From: Phlebopus portentosus
Taxonomy: Eukaryota; Basidiomycota; Agaricomycetes; Boletales; Boletinellaceae
Assembly (NCBI GenBank): GCA_037892935.1
Contig: JAYXKI010000001.1
Span: 4,092,001-4,156,000, forward strand
Length of the DNA stretch: 64,000 nucleotides
Reading direction: 5' to 3'
The notes under the pieces were generated by a model that worked only from the letters and a program-made list of their open reading frames with translations, was not told the origin of the DNA and ran no database searches. The translations under genes and the position numbers were made by a program. Every line of letters starts with the position of its first letter. The first letter of the stretch is position 1. Positions 34,499 to 45,667 of the stretch are shown here, piece after piece.

Positions 34499-36269
34499 CT
34501 ACAGCTTACTTGCCGCAGGTGTCGGGGAAGCGGAGACGTCCTGGAAGCTCGCTTTCGTCCTGACGAGCACGGACCCTCCGTCGATGACGATATGGTTCCC
34601 AGTGACGTACGCAGAGGCGGGCGAGCACAGGAACAAGGCGAGGCCTGCCATGTCTGTCGGGGATCCCACTCGGCCTGCAGGCGATGCAAAAAAAAAGAAA
34701 AGAAAAAGAAGGTACGTCGTTTATAATACTGGTGAGATTATATAGGAGAGAGACTCGCCTGATGGTTGTGCAGAGGCCATTTTGTCCTCGCCTGTTCTCC
34801 TGAACCCGAACGCGGTCATTTTGGAGGGGAATACACTGTACGAAGCGAGGAGAAAAATAGAAAACAACCAGATCAGTATTGATATCCATATTTCATCCTT
34901 AACACCATTCTCCTCGCCAACATTTTATAGAGGCTTGAGGTTCTTGTGTAACTCACCCTGGTAAGATGGCATTAACCCTACAGAGTAAAAATTAGTAGAG
35001 TCCGAGGTGAATGAAGGATGGATAGAGCAGAGTACGTACGTGATATGTTTGGGACATAGCGTAACAGCAAGTAAGGACGTCAAGTGATTAGCTACAGCAG
35101 AAGGCAACACGTCAGTCAGTAACCAGTAACCAGTCAACAACACTAAAAGCGTCTCCCGCAAGGAAGACGATCTTACCAGCAGCTTTACTCGTATTATCTA
35201 CGAAATGGATCCGTCAATTTGGAATCAGTCCAACTATTCCAAACAGAATTTAAGCACGAAATGATATCAATTGTACGCACAGCTCCACAGCCCATTCCCT
35301 TTATTCGCAAGACTCGTGTCTTCGGCATGCGGATCGAGGGCGGCGGTGGAAGAGATGTTGATAACCCGCCCCGGATCGAAGGAGGTCGCGTCTTTTGCCA
35401 GGTAGTCCGTTAGGCTACCAGAGAGATTTGTCAATTCAGCCTTTCGATATTCATCTCCCGAGAGAATAAGGTAGCGTACCCTTGAGTCACTGCCGAACGA
35501 AATACAACATTCAATCCAATCCAAATCGACGTTAGCGCGCCCCACATAAACACGAGATGCAGAAGACGCAAAGTCGGATAGAAATACGCACTATAGAATA
35601 TACTCTTCACGTTAACAGCCAACACGCGGTCCCAGCCCTCCTTCTCGGGGAAGTCGTCGTACGGCGCGCCCCACGCGACGCCGGAGTTGTTGACGAGGAT
35701 GTGGAGCTTCTGTTCGCGGGATTTGAACGTGGAGATGAGGGCTTGGCAGCCTGCTTTGCTCTACCGTTCGAGTAAGTGAGATGGAAAGGGAGGATAGCAA
35801 GGGGGTGAGACGGGGACGTACGCTGAGATCCGCGACGATGTACTCGCACGTCCCTGGTCCGGCCTCGTTCAGCTCCTCAGCCGCCTACAGCCGACATATA
35901 TGCACATGCACATTCAGGAATCCCCACATTTCGTACAAGCGCAAACGAAGCCAGCAAAGTCAGCAAGAAAGCACGGATGGAAGAAGAGTAGGGGGAGATG
36001 GAGCTTCAACTCACAGCTTTCAACTGTCCCTCCTTCCGCGCGGCGATGTACACCCTCGCGCCATTCGCGACGAACGCTGCGGCGATCATCTTGCCGATGC
36101 CCGACCCGCCGCCCGTCACGAGGGCTGGTGATTCCGAACAAACGAATGGTCGGCGTAGATAGATGTTACTAGAGGAAGGCGTTGAGTTGAGTGCAGACGA
36201 ACCGATCTTATCCTGCACTGTGAACAGGTTCTGCGTCGAGAGCTCTACGACGCAGTTCATTAGCTTCAT
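34499..36269 (-). CDS. Short-chain dehydrogenase/reductase
   Basis: Intact multi-exon SDR, ATG at 36269 and stop at 34499. Domain order: cofactor motif TGGGSGIG (VTGGGSGIGKMIAAAFVANG), the structural NNSG in ILVNNSGVAWG, and the catalytic Ser in RVINISSTAAL. YNTSK (Tyr and Lys of the active site) is assembled across an intron, its first base before a GTGCGT donor and the rest after CGTAG. Then come VNAILPG and the C-terminal GRVGSPTDMAGLALFL ... YVTGNHIVIDGGS. The last intron has a GC donor (GCGAGT). It reduces or oxidises an unknown alcohol/ketone with NAD(P)H. Its position next to the 2OG oxygenase and terpene synthase remnants fits a tailoring role (inference). Confidence 0.9.
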
Positions 36270-36695
36270 GGTATACCCTTCCTTGAGGTGCTCTGCGCAC
36301 CTTGTAGCGACATCTCTAATTCCTACGTTAGCAGTGATGGTGGTGGTGAGAGCAAGAAAGTAGCGAATGCATTGGCCCGTCCGAATGACCGCCAGACCGG
36401 AGGCAGAATTCACGCGACGCCGAACTCCAATTACAGTACAATAACGAGGTTGGACACGACGCGCAGGATCGACGACACTCGACCGGGTCTTCGGGTATCT
36501 CGCTTACCCGTATCACGGTGTATGTACAGTACAGCTTGTAAGTAAGACGAGTTAATTCTAATATCTATCTACATCTACACTCTTTTTGAAGCTGGTATTG
36601 ACGAGCAGTTTCTACCAAAGCCCCGGTCCAATGAATCAATTAAAATTAACCCCAACACCAAAGGGAAGGATAAATAATAATAAGTGGATTCAAGT
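36270..36695. other. Intergenic
   Basis: The interval lies between the SDR start and the proline dehydrogenase 3' end; no feature seen. Confidence 0.4.
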
Positions 36696-38936
36696 CTAAA
36701 ACCCAAAGAACCTCCTAACCCTCCTCGCGATCTCCCTGCGCGCTCGTTCCCGCTCTCCTCTCGCCCCTCCCACCCCTCCAGATTCCAAACTCGAACTCGA
36801 ATCAGGGCTAGAAGCAGACTGAGAACCACCCAAGACGGACTTATTCTCCAGCGCCCGCCGACTGAGGTATGGCATGACGCGCGCAAGGGGGCCGTACGGC
36901 GTGCATTTGATAACAAAGGGCTGCGTTTGTGGGGGTTCCGCGCCAGAGGACGTAGTGTTGATGGTGCGCCGTGTGAGCGACGTACTCAGAGCATCGCACA
37001 TCCCGTACAACTGGCCCACGCACACGCGGCGCAGCGCACTCGGTTTGATCTCAATCTTACCCTCTTTGCTCTTTTCTTCTCCTGTAGGTGAAGTCGATGC
37101 TGATCGAGCACGCACAGCCAGCCCTTCGTCGACGAGCGCGTTTAAGACGAGCTCGCAGCTCCCCGGGTTGTGCGTGCCGAATATGAGTGCTAGGCGGGGT
37201 ACGTATCTTACCCTCCCTCCGCCTCGTCCCTTGCTATTTGCTTGCTTGCTCTCCTCTGCGACGTCGAGCGCAAGCCTCCTTACAAGTATCCTCGCACACT
37301 CGTCGAAGCATGCGTCCGTCTCTACTTTCGTCGCCCATACCGGCGGGAGCGGGTCTGGGGAGATACTTGAGGAGGAGGATGTATGCGATTGAGAGTGACG
37401 ATGAGAGGTCGTTTCGGACTCGTGGTACGCCCCGCGTACGAGCTTCACGCCGAGCGAGTAACGTCCCTCTTCTGCATCGCGGAGCGTCTGTTCGAGGTGC
37501 TCTGGTGCTCTATACATTCAGTTAGATCCTGTATACAAACCGTCTAGTAGAAATGAGAACTTGCCTTCGTAGATACGTTTGAAACGTCCCATAGATTTGA
37601 GGTTGTCCTGACGGGAGAACCGAGATCTCCGGCACTACATCTTTCCTAGTCGACGGTTCTACGCGGTTGAACTCGCGCATAAGGGCAAGTTGAAAAGCTT
37701 CAATTGCAGGCTGCCCGTCCGTCAGTAATTGAGAACTGGCATTAATTTTACTCGAGAAGTTGGCGTACCTGGTACCAGCTGTGCACAGAATCGACATGAG
37801 CGAAAGTCCGTTCGTCTCAGTATTTGGTCCTAGGTAAAGGGGGAAATGGAACTGCACCTGTACTCCGCATCGATGCAGACACTGATCCCCCTCTCCTTGG
37901 CACGTTGCACAGTTTGAACAACTCTTCCTTCAGCGCATTTAACGACTCCAAATCCTCCTTCGTGAGCGGACAAGTTGGAGGGAGGTCGAATGGGTCGACA
38001 GAGAGGATGTCGAGGTCTGTCGGGCGGGGTGCACCTGGGAAGGGAACGTTGGATGAGGATTTCGAGCGCGTGCGAGTGAGGTGCTTGGAGAAGTTGAGGA
38101 GTGTGTTCGCGTTGGGTATGAGAGCGGTCTACGACTATGTAAGACGTCTCGATGAACGATAGGACTAAGTGGAGACGGACGCACGAGTTTCATGGCTACG
38201 AAAGTTTTCCTCCCTCCTAGCTCTGCACCAGTCTCTCCCTTACCCATTTTCGCCCGCCAGCTATCCTCGAAGTCGCCAGCAGTGTCTATGCATTTGGTGA
38301 ACTCCTTTATAACCTCCGTGTTTACGAGCTTCTTGCTGCTAGAATCCGCCGAGGCGGAGGAGGCGTGCTCGTCCACCTCTGCGCTGAAGTGAATTATGGC
38401 GCCCTTGTTCTCTGTGCGCATGCGCTCGAGGACGCGGAGCATGTCCTGTGCCGTCTCGCCGCCGACGAACTACAAACCAAAGGAATCTATCAGACACAGT
38501 AACAAATAGAAGCATAGTAACGTCAATGGACACCTGAGCAAAGAAGGTAGCTCGCACAAAGGCCTCTGTGACCTGCTTCACGAGCGGGATGGACATGAGG
38601 ACGTCGAGGATCTTGGGGGAGTTGTCGACGAGCCAGGGGATGGAGCACATTGAGTAGACGATGTATGTGCGGAGGAGTGTAGAGAGCGGTTCTTCGTTTT
38701 CTGTTTCGTTGTGAAGGGAGGGAACTGTCTAGGGAGACGGATTGGTGCAGGTAGAGGTAGGCTGAGCCGGTGACTGCGCTGGTGAGTGCGAGCGTGCCTA
38801 GGAGACGCGGTCGTCCGCGTCGAGGAGAAAGTGGCGTCAAGCTCGTTATGGCACGTCGGGCGGTAGGACGAGTACATCGAGCAGCATTTACACTTGGCGG
38901 CCTTGAGCGAGTTACGACTCTACGCAGAGCGAACAT
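36696..38936 (-). CDS. PUT1: Proline dehydrogenase (proline oxidase), mitochondrial
   Basis: Multi-exon gene, ATG at 38936 and stop at 36696. The N-terminus is Arg-rich (MFALRRVVTRSRPPSVNAAR), as for a mitochondrial presequence. The FAD-binding TIM barrel is recognisable from ATFFAQ and FVGGETAQDMLRVLERMRTE, KTFVAMKLTALIP and VCIDAEYR. It continues with WYQPAIEAFQLALMREFN, IYGTFQTYLRRAPEHL, SLGVKLVRGAYHESE, LIFGTHNPGS, CVGQLYGMCDALS and PFVIKCTPYGPLARVMPYLSRRALENKSVL. The enzyme oxidises proline to pyrroline-5-carboxylate for use as nitrogen and carbon source. The first intron is probably only 46 nt (GTCACC...CTAG). Low-complexity inserts (Ser/His-rich near 37400) enlarge the barrel loops. 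Confidence 0.95.
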
Positions 38937-39224
38937 CGTGGTCCAAGGTCAAGAGCAGGTCTGAATCGGACATCGATATCCGGGCCCGGAGTTTGTCAGC
39001 TACTTACTTATCACGGATATAACTGTATATCCAGGAGATTATCCATTCTTATTATCCACAATAAATGTTCCTCTCAGCACTCTTGGTCTCGAAAATTGCT
39101 ATAAAAGCAAAAGGATATCAGATATCAACGAGAAGATAAGTAACCTTCATAGCGGAGATCCAATCCGAACAACAAATTTCAGAGCGTCGATCCTCTCATC
39201 TGATCTTCATACTTACATACAACC

Positions 39225-40420
39225 ATGTCTAAACGAAAACAATCCAAAACCAATAATGGTCCAGACTCAGACTCAGACTCAGACTCAGACGACCGGGGCA
39301 CCAGCGACGTCGTAAGCACTCCCTCTCCTCCTCATCTCACTTTCCTAAAGAAAATCATATAAACACCAGTAGAGCCTCGTCAACGTCGACTTTGACTTCT
39401 TCGACCCGAACCCAAATGTAGACTTCGTCGCCCTCAAGCGTCTCCTCTCCCAACTCTTCCAAGCAGACTCAGAGCTCTTCCATCTCAACGAATTGGCGGA
39501 GCTGATCTTGAGCCAGCCGCTGGTAGGGACGACGGTGAAGACCGATGGGATTGAGGGTGACCCGTATGCGTATTTGACGGTGTTGAATATGCATGTTCAC
39601 CAGGTACGTGTGCCGTATTCTCTTAGGCTGGAAGCTTTCTCTTAATTCGTGTTCGCGTGGCAGAACCATCCATCGATAAAAGCGCTCATCCAATACGTCC
39701 TCCAAAAATCGGGCTCAGAGCCCCTCTTACACGTCACTCTTCGATCACTGCTTGGTCCGGAAGGCCTTCGGTCCGAGAAGCACGTAGGCTTCGTGTTCAG
39801 CGAGAGACTGGTCAACATGCCCGTGCAGGTCATCCCGCCGATGTATCGCATGCTGATGGACGAGATCAAGTGGGCGGTGGACGATGTGCGTCCTTCTTCC
39901 CAATATCTTTTGTTATTTATGTTCCTGATCTCCCTCTAGAACGAAAGTTATAGATTCACGCACTACCTCTTCCTGACGCGGACGTACCAGCTTACACCTC
40001 AGCAGGCTGCGGAGCTGCAGCAAGCTGAGTCTGCGAGGCCGACGAAGAAGCGGAAGGGGAAGCTAGCTATGCAGGCGAGTGCTGACAGGGCTGCGAATGC
40101 GAATGCGAATGGTAGTGCAAGTGAGCGCGCGACGTATTCGTTCCATCCGGAGGACGAGTACATCCAAAAGGTGCGTTTGCGTTTCGTCTCTGCCTTTACA
40201 ATACGTACTCACGCCATCTACACCTACACAGCACGCATCGCACACGCTCGACTACGCCCTCACCTCCAGCACACATTCCGGGTCGCGCGATGGGGAAGAC
40301 GCGTTCGGGCTGGACGTAGGCGGGCGGATGATGCTCGTTCCCGCGGAGAACCTTGGGAGTATGGTCGAGGAGATGAGTGCTGTATTCGTTGTGCCTGAGT
40401 CAATGCAGGTGCAGACATAG
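39225..40420 (+). CDS. BCP1: BCP1/BCCIP family protein
   Basis: Exons 39225-39311, 39373-39603, 39664-39885, 39940-40170 and 40232-40420 give 319 residues. After an acidic SDSDSDSD tract the family signature begins: LVNVDFDFFDPNPNVDFVAL then LKRLLSQLFQ. It continues with ADSELFHLNELAELILSQPL, VGTTVKTDG, GDPYAYLTVLNMH, HVGFVFSERLVNMPVQVIPP and MYRMLMDEI. The C-terminus carries EEMSAVFVVP. In yeast Bcp1 is a nuclear chaperone for ribosomal protein Rpl23 and is needed for nuclear export of Mss4; the human relative BCCIP binds BRCA2 and p21. A Lys/Ala-rich insert (RPTKKRKGKLAMQ) looks like a nuclear localisation signal. Confidence 0.94.
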
Positions 40421-41747
40421 GCGCCGTCGGATGGATGGGGATGCAAGGCTTAAAAATCCTTCTCCGTCAGATAGGAATGTCTTTTTATACAGACTTTATG
40501 TGGTAGATGATACACGAGAGAAAGGATGTACCGCCGATATAATTATATACTAAAATCTCGTTTCAAAATCTATACATATAGTTCTGGAGAAAAGTATATG
40601 AATGACGTAATATAAATCTTAGTCATCACGGCGAAACTGCCTCGCTGCCTTGGCGGAAACACCTCGTTGGTTCTTCACGTCACGCAATCATCTCCCTGGG
40701 ACCTTCGCTTCGTCGCTCGCTCACGCTCTTTCATTCTCAGTCTTCGTGAGACGTCTGTTCACTTCTCGTGCTCGCTTCGCATGGGTTAGAATGGCAACGT
40801 TGGCTTACACATGAGAAGGTGTACACATAGGTTTGCTATACCCTTTCTCGTTCATTGTTGTTGTGATATAGGAGAAGGTGAGGGCTGGTGATGTAGTCCT
40901 CTTTCTCCTTCTTTCTATTTCTCTCCTTTGTATCGATATATGTCTGGTATCTGCCATCTGCATCCTTCCTTTACTGGGAGTGCTTATTTGGTTCTCTCCC
41001 TGTCGTTCGTGGGTTTCTCAAGACGAACGACCTATCCTAAGTCATTCCGCCTTGACAGATTTCACATGCACACCCTCCTCCTTGTCATTGGGGTAGCTGC
41101 GGCCCGCGGCGACATACTGGCTTCGGTCCTGTCTGTCGCTTGTTTCTGGAATGAAATGGGTCTACTTGCGCATGTGGCTTTTCTTACAGCTGCGTGGCCG
41201 TGCTTCTTCATATCATATCTATTGTGCCAGAGGGAAGAAATACCCACTGCTCTGCGTCTGGCTCGTACGATGCTTTCGCTTTGGCTTCGGTTTCGGGTTC
41301 TGTCTGCTGCTGCTGCTGCTTTCTTCCGCTGTGATTACCGCATCTTTCTACTGATATGTGGGTATACTCTTTGATGGCCCTGCGCTCCTGTTTTCACCTT
41401 TCGGGTGCGAGGATCATGCAACTGGTCTGATTTATTTGGCGATCTCGCGTCGTGTTTGTGCTGTAGCACGGGCTACGTACATACAGGTAGATCAGGACCC
41501 CCGGGAAATCCTGATTGGTAGCCTTTCGTGAGAAGTACTTTCCAAGTAGGGACGTGCTTACTATCAAGATGCTTTGGTAATACACCTCGTTTCTGGTCAC
41601 GTTGTCACCGCCTCTTTCGGTGTGTCCGGTCGCCATCTCCTACTGCGTGCGGATTACAAGCCTACTTCGATCACATCGTATCATCTACATTGTCAGCAGT
41701 GCAAGTATCAAGCCCTCAAAGTCGTCTCTACAAGAGTCTTCTGCATC
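40421..41747. other. Intergenic, no gene seen
   Basis: Overlapping short hydrophobic frames (40878-41374) show no start, splice or domain context that I trust. The promoter of the ferric reductase-like gene should lie here. Confidence 0.35.
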
Positions 41748-43909
41748 ATGTCTGATGTAGCACCCTCTATCCCAACTGAGTATCAGGTTTACAAGTACGC
41801 TGTATTGGTCTTGTCTGTCGACTCTTACCGTGCTGATTTTCTGGGAACAGCTCATATGAAACAGACCCGACTTATCAGCGCAAGTTCAGCATCGTCTGGG
41901 CGTCGGCTGCAGCGTTCTTCGTCTTAGCTGCTTTGCCGACTTTCATCTGGTCGCTGAAGTCTGGCAGGTTCCGTGATGCACTGCTCGGTGTTCGTGAGGA
42001 CTTGAACTCGTACGAGCCTATTGCTGCTGGGACGGGAAGGACCAAGCAAGCAGGGAGCAGTCGGTTTGAGAGGGTGTCTGGCTGGGTTTCTGCACTGAAA
42101 GCGCCTACGACGTGGACTGTGCCTCTCCTTGGGCTTGATATCGGACAACGTGAGAAATCTCACTTGATACTGACTTAGTGCACGTTCTGACCTCTGTTCA
42201 TTCTTCTACTAAGTTATACTCGTCGTTGCTTATTACATCACCGTCGTGCTGTGTATCGTGCTTAACGCCGAGCTTGTCGACAACCCAAACCGTGCTGGTT
42301 TCTTGGCCATCGCGCAACTCCCGCCGGTTTTCTTGTTTGCAACCAAGAACTCTCCGCTTGGTATTCTCCTCTCATCTGGATACGAGAAGATCAACTTCTT
42401 GCATCGTTGGGCTGGGCGTGGCACCTTACTTGCCGCGGCTATTCATGGAGCACTTTGGATTCGAAACCATCTCGAGTATGGAGTACAGATCCTTGGTGCG
42501 CAGAAAGAGACGTCGGGCGTTGCGGCCTTTGCTCTGCTCTGCGTGCTTGCTATCACCTCGGTTCGACCTATACGGATTCATGTGTACCAGGTGTTCCGCT
42601 TGATTCAGTAAGTGCTTGTTTGATTTTGGCTGCAGTTGGGCAGACGTTGACGTTACTTGTTAGCATTCTTGTGGTACCCGCATTTGTTATAACAATGTGC
42701 TATCATACGACATACATGGCTCCTTACGTGTATCCTATCCTTGCATTCTACGGTTTTGATCTCTTCCTCCGCCTCGTCCGCTATCGCGTCAAGGATGCGA
42801 TGCTGATCGCGCCTGATGCGCAGATGACGATCGTCCGCGTTCACGATTGCTCGTCGGGCTGGAGTGTCGGCCAGCACGTCCGCTTGCGCATCTTCGTCGC
42901 TAATAGGATGTTCGAGAGTCACCCGCTTACGATTATGAATGCGCCGCAAGCGACGACCTGCCTTGGTGATATCGGGGTGAACCATGAGATGCTCCTTGGA
43001 GCGAGGGTGCAGGGCGACTGGACTCGTGCGCTTAATGCTTATGCGCGCGAGAATAATTTCCATTTCGATACCGGTGCGGATAAAGAATCTGTTGGTGCGA
43101 CCGAGCAGGCGACGAACGTTGTCATTGAGAACGAAATTGTGGTGGAGAATGTACAGGAAGGCTTACCCGTGAACGTTGCCCACCTCCCTGCACCGTCGAA
43201 AACAGGGAAAGACATGACTGAAACTATCGCCACTGAGACGCAGTGGCCATCAGCAGGAAGCGGAGCGCTAATTCAGGTAATGCTCGACGGTCCGTACGGT
43301 GGGTGCGCGATCGACCTCGGATCGTTTGAGCGCGTCCTACTCGTCGCAGGCGGCTCAGGCGTAACTTCCACACTCGGGCTCCTAGACGATCTCGTCGGGC
43401 GAATCGTCAAGCTCGGCCGGCGCGGCGGGGAAGTGACGCAGCGCGTCGAGTTCGTCTGGTGTGTACGCTCGTTCGGCGCGCTACGCTGGGTCGCGCCGTT
43501 CCTCTCTGCCATCGCCTCGCGGGCAACTGCTTCACCGGATTTGGCGATCAGCTTGCATATCGACGTGTACGTTACGTGCCTGTGTAAGCCCGAGGAGGTG
43601 CCGTTCATCCCGAACTGCGACGTCCTTGTCGAGAAGCCGAGCGTGCGGCGGCTCGTGGACGGGTTGCTTGCTTCATTTGCTTCTGGTGCTGGCGCGGTTG
43701 CTGGATCTGCGATGAGCGAAACCGACTCCGACCCCGAGAAGCCCGACTCGAGGGTGCCCGAGGGAGCTGATCGTGATTGGAAGAGCCTGGCTGTGTGTGC
43801 TGCGGGCCCTGAGAGTCTCACGGCCGAGGCGAAGAATGCTGCTGCGCGCGTTGCAATGAGACACCCTGGTCGGAGGGTGGAGTGTCATAGCGAAGCGTAC
43901 TTCTTGTAG
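41748..43909 (+). CDS. Ferric/cupric reductase-like transmembrane oxidoreductase
   Basis: Starts MSDVAPSIPTEYQVY and is spliced (donor GTACGC) to NSYETDPTYQRKFSIVWASA. Introns near 42150-42215 and 42610-42665 join the next parts. The ferric reductase membrane domain shows paired heme His residues in INFLHRWAGRGTLLAAAIHG and further His residues in CYHTTYMAPYVYPILAFYGF. The FAD-binding FNR-like barrel includes VGQHVRLRIF and HPLTIMN. The NAD(P)H-binding domain contains DGPYGG and VLLVAGGSGVTS, ending in PGRRVECHSEAYFL at 43909. Such enzymes reduce Fe(III)/Cu(II) at the plasma membrane. A low-complexity loop (near 43080-43260) interrupts the FAD domain. The convergent neighbour is a CTR copper transporter. 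Confidence 0.9.
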
Positions 43910-44248
43910 TTGTTATGGTCTTTTCTGGCCTGGTCTGAAATTGTGATTGGGATTGGAAGGAATTTACTGTGTGCTGTGGAACAATTATGTCGTCATCTTT
44001 CTTTTGTACTATATCTGTCTGTATAGATGAATATGAATAAGCCCATTCGCTGTTTTGTTTACCTGCATATTCCTGTCCGGTGGTGTGGACAAACCACTCA
44101 ACTGAACGGCTTTGAAAAAATTTGTTCGACTCCATTTATAAAAAGGACGAGGATATTCTATGTACAATCCAACTTGCACTTCCAAGAAGCCCGTGCTACA
44201 TACAACGTCGACAAGTCAACACCGAGAATTCCGACTACATAGTGACGG
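43910..44248. other. Intergenic between convergent metal-uptake genes
   Basis: 3' flanks of the reductase and the copper transporter; no feature seen. Confidence 0.4.
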
Positions 44249-45149
44249 CTAATGGTACAGATGCGCCTGGGGGTGGTAACGACCGAACATGGCTTCGCCC
44301 ACTCCCAAGCCGACGACGACCGATATGATGAACCCGGCTTGGAAAGTCCTACATATTTAGATTCAAGGGGTTACATCATGACCATTTCAGTGAAAAGCGA
44401 AAATACACGGGTTGCGAGGAGGAAAAACGTACATGACGACGAGCATGAAGGCGAACTCGAGTGCGGATTGGGCTGCTTGGACGATCCCGCGCGGGATGTC
44501 GCGGATGAACCAGCTTGATTGGAGTGGAGTGGTCTTGCGCTGAGTGCTATCATCTGGCAAATCTAGGGGTGCTGTTGCGATAAGTTTGGCCGCTGCGATT
44601 GAGGATTCGGAGGAGACGGATGGGCGGGCCTCGAGTTGCGGGCGAGGCGCGGTGGTGTTACTGTTATTGGCGTCTGTCTTCTTCGCGAGGTTGATCTTAG
44701 CTCTGCGCGATTTGAACCAGAAAACCGGATAAACATGCAATATCCTACTGATTCCCGGACGGACGAATAATCGTGAAAAGCTCACTGTCTATACCAATGC
44801 GAGTCGATGAGACCGCGATAGGCCGATACCCAGCGATCGAACACCGCAAGGAGGAAGAGCCCGATACATGCGCCGACCATCGGACCTGCCTTGCTCGGAA
44901 CCCAGCCTTGGAACCAGAGTATATCTCCGGACGTGAAGTGCAGATAGGTCAGCATGTTTCCTGAGGCCAGGTCCCTATTATGAACGAAACGAATACATGT
45001 ATGCAGCCAATATTATTATTGATAGGAAGTAAGGAGAGGACATACATGGCCCCGTCCGTGCTCATGTCCATCCCATTGTCATGCGCTGAGACCAGATCTA
45101 GAGATGTTGTGAAAAGAGAAAGCAAGGTGTATAAGAGAGCCCTCTTCAT
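44249..45149 (-). CDS. CTR-family high-affinity copper transporter
   Basis: The start MKRALLYTLLSLFTTSLDLV is signal-peptide-like, and the Met/His-rich HDNGMDMSTDGAM can bind Cu(I). Exons follow with SGNMLTYLHFTSGDILWFQG, a first membrane segment PMVGACIGLFLLAVFDRWVS and a Lys-rich cytosolic loop AKINLAKKTDANNS. The second membrane segment has the Cu-conducting motif (ALEFAFMLVVM). The last exon gives TFQAGFIISVVVGLGVGEAM and FGRY; the M-x3-M plus GxxxG (GLGVG) pattern is the CTR hallmark. The last intron splits the ATG codon of MTFQ (donor GTACGT). CTR proteins form trimers in the plasma membrane or vacuole. Adjacent to the reductase, the pair could couple reduction and import of copper. Confidence 0.9.
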
Positions 45150-45667
45150 GTTTGGATATATCATGGTGGTCGTTGATGTGATGTTGATAAGCTGTCGGTC
45201 CGCTGTCGTTACGATTGGATCACGTGTCCACACAATCCGAGTCTTTCATATTTGTTTGTGTTGAACATCGCCTACCTCAGCCTGCGACTTTGCCTCAGAA
45301 ACTTTAAGTCCAACATTCGCAACTATTGGAATCTGCGGACTGAACTCAGTTTTCTGTTTGCGGTGGTCCGGCTTGCTATTGATTTGATAATTAGAGCAAG
45401 TCATCTGCTTACTGTAACATCGCTGAATATGACTCTTCTCACTCAACCTCCAAATTTTCAAAGCGATATAAATATATTCAGTAAAATCCATGAAGTTGTT
45501 CATAATACGTATGTTCTGGACCATTTGATTTACTTAAATGTAATCTGCTTGGTACGCGACCACGGTATGGTGCCTGTGTGTCGCGCTCCGAGAAAAGGAA
45601 GCACCGATTCTGGATAGCTTTTAGCGAATGTGGTCTAGTTACGCTGCGTGCCCCCTACACTCCTACC
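45150..45667. other. Intergenic
   Basis: Upstream of the copper transporter; contains a CACGTG palindrome near 45221. No coding segment recognised. Confidence 0.35.

Noticed and set aside
40878..41374. Hydrophobic frames before the ferric reductase-like gene
   Set aside because: Two overlapping frames with no conserved membrane-protein motif; probably T-rich promoter sequence.
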